From Sulfurimonas sp. (lineage in GTDB: Bacteria > Campylobacterota > Campylobacteria > Campylobacterales > Sulfurimonadaceae), in assembly GCA_003978475.1 (NCBI GenBank), contig QNZR01000029.1:1-16142 (forward strand): DNA of 16,142 bases. Reading direction: 5' to 3'. Position numbers and translations under genes: made by a program. Within the stretch, counting starts at the first letter, position 1; each line of letters opens with the position of its first letter. Under the pieces are notes generated by a model. That model was not told the DNA's origin and made no database searches. It saw nothing but the letters and a program-made list of their open reading frames with translations. Shown here piece by piece: positions 12,445 to 16,142 of the stretch.

Positions 12445-14393
12445 AAAAATGGTTGCTCATTATCCTGCTGATACTCATTGCAGCACCGATTATCGGAGGG
12501 TATTACTACCTCTCCCAAATGTCGTTTAACACCGATAAGCTGGTCAATTTAACCTTGCCGGTTACGACGACGATTTATGATAAAAACGGTAAAAAAATTG
12601 CCAATATTTTCAAGAAACAACACCGTTACTATGCCAGATTCGATGAGATTCCTCCCCGTCTTATTGAAGCTCTTTTAGCCATTGAAGATACCACTTTTTT
12701 TGAGCATCCCGGCATTAATGTCGATGCGATCATGCGAGCAATCATTAAAGATATTAAAGCCGGTAAACTGGTAGAAGGAGCCAGTACGATCACGCAGCAG
12801 TTGGTCAAAAATACGCTGTTAACGCGAGAGAAAAAGATCTCGCGTAAAGTTAAAGAGGTTATCTACTCTTTGAAAGTTGAACGGGAACTCTCCAAGGAGC
12901 AGATTTTAGAGTTTTATCTTAATCAGGTCTATTTGGGACATAGTTATTATGGCATTAAGACGGCGGCTGACGGATATTTTCGGAAGAAACTTGATGCCCT
13001 GACACTGAAAGAGATGGCCATTTTGGTAGGATTGCCGAAGGCACCGAGTTTTTATGCACCGACTAAAAATTATGACCTTTCACTAGGACGTGCCAATCGG
13101 GTCATCTCGCGTATGTACGAGTTGGGCTGGATTGATCAAACAGCCTATGAAGAGGCGCTTCAGGAGAATCCGAAGGTCTATGATGATACGCTTACTAAAA
13201 ACAAGGCTCCGTTTATTGTCGATGAAGTGATGCGCCGCTGCCGCGATATTGACGATATGAAAGAAGGTGGGTATCAGATCTATACAACCATTGATCTGGA
13301 ATTGCAGTCGGCGGCACGGGATGCACTGAAATTTGCCTATAATGCGGCTATGAAGCGTGCACGGACACTTCAGGACTATAATGCCTCAAAGTGGGAACAG
13401 CTTAACGGCGCTTTGGTCTCCATTGATCCGCGAAACGGTGATATTTTGGCATTGGTAGGAGGCGTGGACTATAAAAAAAGTGCCTTCAATCGTGCGACAC
13501 AGAGTCGCCGTCAACCGGGTTCGTCTTTTAAACCTTTTCTCTATCAGGTGGCACTGGATATCGGCTACTCCGGAGCTACGGAGTTGGTGGATATTGCCCG
13601 CACGTTTGATTATAGGAAAAACGGTCGAAACATGAAGTGGCAGCCGAGCAATTACGGACGTAACTACAAAGGCATTTTAACCCTGCGTGAAGCTCTGGTA
13701 CACTCGAATAATCTGGCAACCGTCAATTTGGTGTATGATATTGGATTGACAACTATGTTGCGGGAACTCAAACGCTACCGCATAGCCAACCTGCCGCACG
13801 ATCTTTCCCTCTCTTTGGGTTCCATTTCTCTCTCACCGTTGGAGTTGGCAGGCTATTATAGTTCGTTTGCCGCTGAAGGAAAAGCAACGACTCCGACGCT
13901 AATACGCCGAATAGATAACGCCTCCGGTGAAACGGTTCGAGAGCATGAGAGCAATAGCACGCAAATTACCACACCCGAGCAGGCATTTGTCATGACCAGT
14001 ATTTTAAAAGATGTGATTGAGCGGGGCACCGGACGTCATGCCCGGGTCAAGGGAATTGAGCTTGCAGGCAAAACGGGAACGACCAATCACTCGGTAGATG
14101 CCTGGTTTGCAGGATATTCTCCTACCGTAGAAACCGTGGTATGGTTTGGTAATGATAACAATACCCCCATGAGCAGAAAAGAGACCGGCGGTACGACCGC
14201 AGCACCGGCATTTCAGTACTATTACAAAGAGCTCATTCGTATCTACCCGCAGATAAAGCGACATTTTGACAAACCTGAAGGGCTGATTGAAACAACATAC
14301 AACGGAGTCAAAGAGTATTTTACCGAGACCTCAAAAGCGCCCAAGCGTAAGCCGGCGGCGCCGCGCCTTGAAGAAGAAGAGCTGCTGTTTTAA
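12441..14393 (+). CDS. mrcA: Class A penicillin-binding protein 1A (transglycosylase/transpeptidase)
   Basis: Bifunctional cell-wall enzyme that polymerises glycan strands from lipid II and cross-links peptides in the periplasm. The 650 residues begin with a single N-terminal membrane anchor (about 4-24). The GT51 domain follows, with catalytic Glu82 in IEDTTFFEHPGI, the STITQQLVKN motif, and a second glutamate, probably Glu139, in SRKVKEV. The transpeptidase domain has Ser361-x2-Lys364 (PGSSFKP), the SNN motif in VHSNNLATVN, and Lys544-Thr-Gly (AGKTGTTN). Length and order fit a complete PBP1A-type protein; the Lys/Pro/Glu-rich tail is poorly conserved. It overlaps the ABC ATPase gene by four bases and is the last gene of the alaS run. 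Its end converges on gspF, with 12 bases between the stops. Confidence 0.95.
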   Translation: MKKWLLIILLILIAAPIIGGYYYLSQMSFNTDKLVNLTLPVTTTIYDKNGKKIANIFKKQHRYYARFDEIPPRLIEALLAIEDTTFFEHPGINVDAIMRAIIKDIKAGKLVEGASTITQQLVKNTLLTREKKISRKVKEVIYSLKVERELSKEQILEFYLNQVYLGHSYYGIKTAADGYFRKKLDALTLKEMAILVGLPKAPSFYAPTKNYDLSLGRANRVISRMYELGWIDQTAYEEALQENPKVYDDTLTKNKAPFIVDEVMRRCRDIDDMKEGGYQIYTTIDLELQSAARDALKFAYNAAMKRARTLQDYNASKWEQLNGALVSIDPRNGDILALVGGVDYKKSAFNRATQSRRQPGSSFKPFLYQVALDIGYSGATELVDIARTFDYRKNGRNMKWQPSNYGRNYKGILTLREALVHSNNLATVNLVYDIGLTTMLRELKRYRIANLPHDLSLSLGSISLSPLELAGYYSSFAAEGKATTPTLIRRIDNASGETVREHESNSTQITTPEQAFVMTSILKDVIERGTGRHARVKGIELAGKTGTTNHSVDAWFAGYSPTVETVVWFGNDNNTPMSRKETGGTTAAPAFQYYYKELIRIYPQIKRHFDKPEGLIETTYNGVKEYFTETSKAPKRKPAAPRLEEEELLF

Positions 14394-14398
14394 AACAG
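14385..14398. other. 14-bp perfect palindrome at the mrcA stop
   Basis: CTGTTTTAAAACAG reads the same on both strands and includes the mrcA stop codon. It could form a 5-bp stem with a TTAA loop between two converging genes. There is no T-tract, so a bidirectional terminator role is only a possibility. Confidence 0.35.
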
Positions 14399-14405
14399 TC
14401 GTTGC

Positions 14406-15620
14406 CTAGCCGATGTTCATGGAGAAAATCGGCAACAGCATGGCAGACACAATAAAGCCGATAACGCCACCGACAAAGAGCATTAGCATCGGCTCCAGCA
14501 GTGAGAGAAAGACTCCGATTTTATCACGGTTTTCCTCAAAATACAGATCGGAGAGATTTTGCAGGATATTGGAGACCTGCGAGGTCTCTTCTCCGAGTGC
14601 GATGGCCTGAACAAACGATTTGTCAATTTCAAACCCCTCTTTCATCAGTGCATTGGAGAACTTGGAACCTTCAACAACTTTCGATGAGGCACGTAAAAAT
14701 TTCTCTTTAATGACCGTATTGTTCATGACATTTGCCCCGAGGTTAATGGTTTGGACAAACGGGACTCCCGAGCGAATGAGCACCGAAGCGATGTAACTGA
14801 AACGTCCAAGCTCTGAACTCTGGACAATATCGCCGAAAAAAGGTGTTTTCAGTGCAAGCAGGTGAACCATATATTTAAATTTGGGGTTAAATTTCATCAG
14901 TGCCGAGAAGGTGACAATGACTGCGACTATTGTGAGCGTCATCATGACGTAGTGGTTGGAGAAAAAATCACTCAGATCAATGACAAACTGGGTAATTGCA
15001 GGCAGTTTTTGACCCAATTGACTGAAGATTCCCGTAATTTTGGGAACAACAAAGGTAATCATAAATGTGACCATAAAGAGTGAGACAACAATAATAAAAG
15101 CCGGGTAGGCAAAGGCGCTTTGTATCTGTTTGCTGACACGGCTCTGCTCTTTAAGAAAGATGGAAAGCTCTAGCAGCACCTCTTCTAAAATACCGCTGTT
15201 TTCCGATACCTTAACGGACTGTTTGTAGAATTCCGGCAGCCCGATAATCTCTTGAGATTCGAGTGCCTGATGAAAACTTTTTCCCTCATCAAGCAGGGTG
15301 ATAATAGCATTGAGAAAGTTGGACATTTTAGGATTTTTGCTGTACTGGTTACCTGCGAGTCGCAATGCGTTGACAATAGAAATGCCTGATTTTAAATAGA
15401 TGGAGAGGTCACGGCTTAAAATAGACAGTTCGGTCGGAGTCAAAGTTTTTTTACGTTTGAGTGATATGTTTCCAAACAGCGGTTCACCCTCTTCGGTAAT
15501 GGAGGTATAAAAAATCCCTTTATTTTTGATACGCCGTTTGGCATCCTCCAGGTCAGCAGCTTCAATAAGACCCCTGGACTTGTCTCCTTGCGCATCAAGA
15601 CCTTTGTATTTAAAAACCAT
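14406..15620 (-). CDS. gspF: Type II secretion system inner-membrane protein F
   Basis: Polytopic inner-membrane platform protein of type II secretion/type IV pilus machines, linking the assembly ATPase to pseudopilus growth. The 404 residues begin with the family's cytoplasmic start FKYKGLDAQGDKSRGLIEAADLEDAKRRI, then two homologous T2SSF domains (about 70-195 and 272-398). In the first, LSRDLSIYLKSGISIVNALRLAG and SENSGILEEVL align with FSYIASVLIRSGVPFVQTINLGA and GEETSQVSNIL in the second. Membrane segments lie near 172-192, 225-243 and 376-398. Length matches the usual 400 or so. The start at 15620 is preceded by AAAGGAA (15626-15632), which overlaps the stop codon of the prepilin-like gene upstream, so the two are co-transcribed. 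GspF and type IV pilus PilC are hard to separate by sequence alone. Confidence 0.92.
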   Translation of the reverse strand: MVFKYKGLDAQGDKSRGLIEAADLEDAKRRIKNKGIFYTSITEEGEPLFGNISLKRKKTLTPTELSILSRDLSIYLKSGISIVNALRLAGNQYSKNPKMSNFLNAIITLLDEGKSFHQALESQEIIGLPEFYKQSVKVSENSGILEEVLLELSIFLKEQSRVSKQIQSAFAYPAFIIVVSLFMVTFMITFVVPKITGIFSQLGQKLPAITQFVIDLSDFFSNHYVMMTLTIVAVIVTFSALMKFNPKFKYMVHLLALKTPFFGDIVQSSELGRFSYIASVLIRSGVPFVQTINLGANVMNNTVIKEKFLRASSKVVEGSKFSNALMKEGFEIDKSFVQAIALGEETSQVSNILQNLSDLYFEENRDKIGVFLSLLEPMLMLFVGGVIGFIVSAMLLPIFSMNIG

Positions 15621-15631
15621 GGCATTCCTTT

Positions 15632-16142
15632 TTAAAAATCATAATCTCGGTGTTCTCGTGGCAATATCTCCTGAAGATCGAGCAGTTTTTTGGCTTCTGA
15701 GAGGGTTGAAACCGTCTCAACTCCTTTGATATAGGGATGAAACAGATAAAACTTCTTATCGGCTTCAACCAGATAGTGAGAGCTGCTTTTATTGTTAAAA
15801 ACACTAAAGCGAAAGCAGACATCGTGCAGTTTTTGATCGTCATCCATAAAAGCAAGAAATGTATATTGCTGCAGTTGTGAAAATGCATCTTTTTTGTAGA
15901 CTTTCGGCGCGGTTTGGAACAGTGAAAAGGGTGCGACATTACTCTTTTCATTATCATTATAGATGAAACACTCCTCACACGGTTCAAAACAGATAATCTC
16001 ACTCTTTTTTTTAAAAGGCTGTTGCAGCAGGGTCTGCTTCATGGTTAAGAGTGTTAGCGCTTCAGTGCCGCTTTTTCGATCTTTTAACGTACTGACAAAA
16101 AGACCGTAAATCAGACCGATAATAAGAATGACAATGAGCAAC
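15632..16142 (-). CDS. Prepilin/pseudopilin-like protein, N-terminus cut by window edge
   Basis: The visible 169 residues begin LLIVILIIGLIYGLFVSTL. This is what follows the FTLxE processing site of type IV prepilins and type II secretion pseudopilins. The last base of the window (G on the minus strand) is compatible with the third base of the conserved glutamate codon, so only the short leader and Phe-Thr-Leu-Glu part lie outside. The TTG at 16141 is therefore probably not a start. The globular part has no family I recognise. It contains Cys51, Cys55 and Cys58 in ICFEPCEECF, and later VCFRFSVFNNKSSSHYLVEADKKFYLFHPY. Its position directly before gspF supports a pseudopilin role. Which minor pseudopilin it would be is unknown. 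Partial at the 5' end. Confidence 0.75.
   Translation of the reverse strand, partial: LLIVILIIGLIYGLFVSTLKDRKSGTEALTLLTMKQTLLQQPFKKKSEIICFEPCEECFIYNDNEKSNVAPFSLFQTAPKVYKKDAFSQLQQYTFLAFMDDDQKLHDVCFRFSVFNNKSSSHYLVEADKKFYLFHPYIKGVETVSTLSEAKKLLDLQEILPREHRDYDF

Noticed and set aside
15610..16002. Alternative minus-strand frame of 130 codons
   Set aside because: It overlaps the prepilin-like gene, which has the characteristic N-terminal hydrophobic stretch and the proper spacing to gspF.
1..16142. CRISPR arrays, tRNA/rRNA genes, insertion sequences, phage or defence genes
   Set aside because: No direct-repeat array, transposase, integrase, terminal repeats or RNA-gene signature was seen; apart from the nuoN join the window is compact core-genome sequence.

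Overview
The window looks like part of a chromosome from the Campylobacterota (the former Epsilonproteobacteria), most likely a free-living Sulfurimonas- or Sulfurovum-like member. The reasons are the gap-pgk-tpiA-fabI order, the alaS-maf-penicillin-binding-protein neighbourhood, the Helicobacter/Campylobacter-type FabI and Maf sequences, and the dense operons with one-base to four-base overlaps. The family and lineage statements come from remembered proteins, not from a search.

Layout. (1) Positions 1-548, minus strand: an internal piece of NuoN, a membrane subunit of respiratory complex I, open at both ends. (2) About 540-3705, plus: the 3' end of gap, then pgk, tpiA and fabI, closed by a rho-independent terminator. 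(3) 3826-4971, plus: an outer-membrane porin with its own promoter and a UUCG hairpin behind it. (4) 5037-5990, plus: a lone DppB-type ABC permease. (5) 6085-6375, plus: a small exported protein, converging on a minus-strand chorismate mutase (6383-6682). (6) 6756-14393, plus: a tightly packed run of alaS, maf, an M48 metallopeptidase lipoprotein, a bioF-like gene, an ABC ATPase and a class A penicillin-binding protein. It starts from a promoter back to back with that of the chorismate mutase. (7) 14406-16142, minus: gspF and a prepilin-like protein cut by the window edge, the end of a type II secretion or type IV pilus cluster.

How the genes work together. gap, pgk and tpiA give three consecutive steps of lower glycolysis/gluconeogenesis. 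fabI adds the last step of fatty-acid elongation. The alaS run mixes translation, nucleotide housecleaning, envelope proteolysis, a PLP enzyme, transport and cell-wall synthesis, so it looks like a shared transcription unit and not a pathway. The permease and the ATPase belong to the same transporter class (peptide/nickel) but sit about 5.8 kb apart without their usual partners.

The most important anomaly is the join near 540-548. A nuoN fragment that does not resemble the Campylobacterota type is fused, in opposite orientation, to a gap gene that has lost more than half of its coding sequence. Nine bases (aaagacaag) fit both sides. An assembly or amplification chimera is the simplest explanation; a real rearrangement is possible. 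No mobile element, CRISPR array, RNA gene or convincing new biological system was found. The rest is mostly ordinary housekeeping sequence with a few residue-level and context oddities. No gene-free stretch exceeds about 120 bases.
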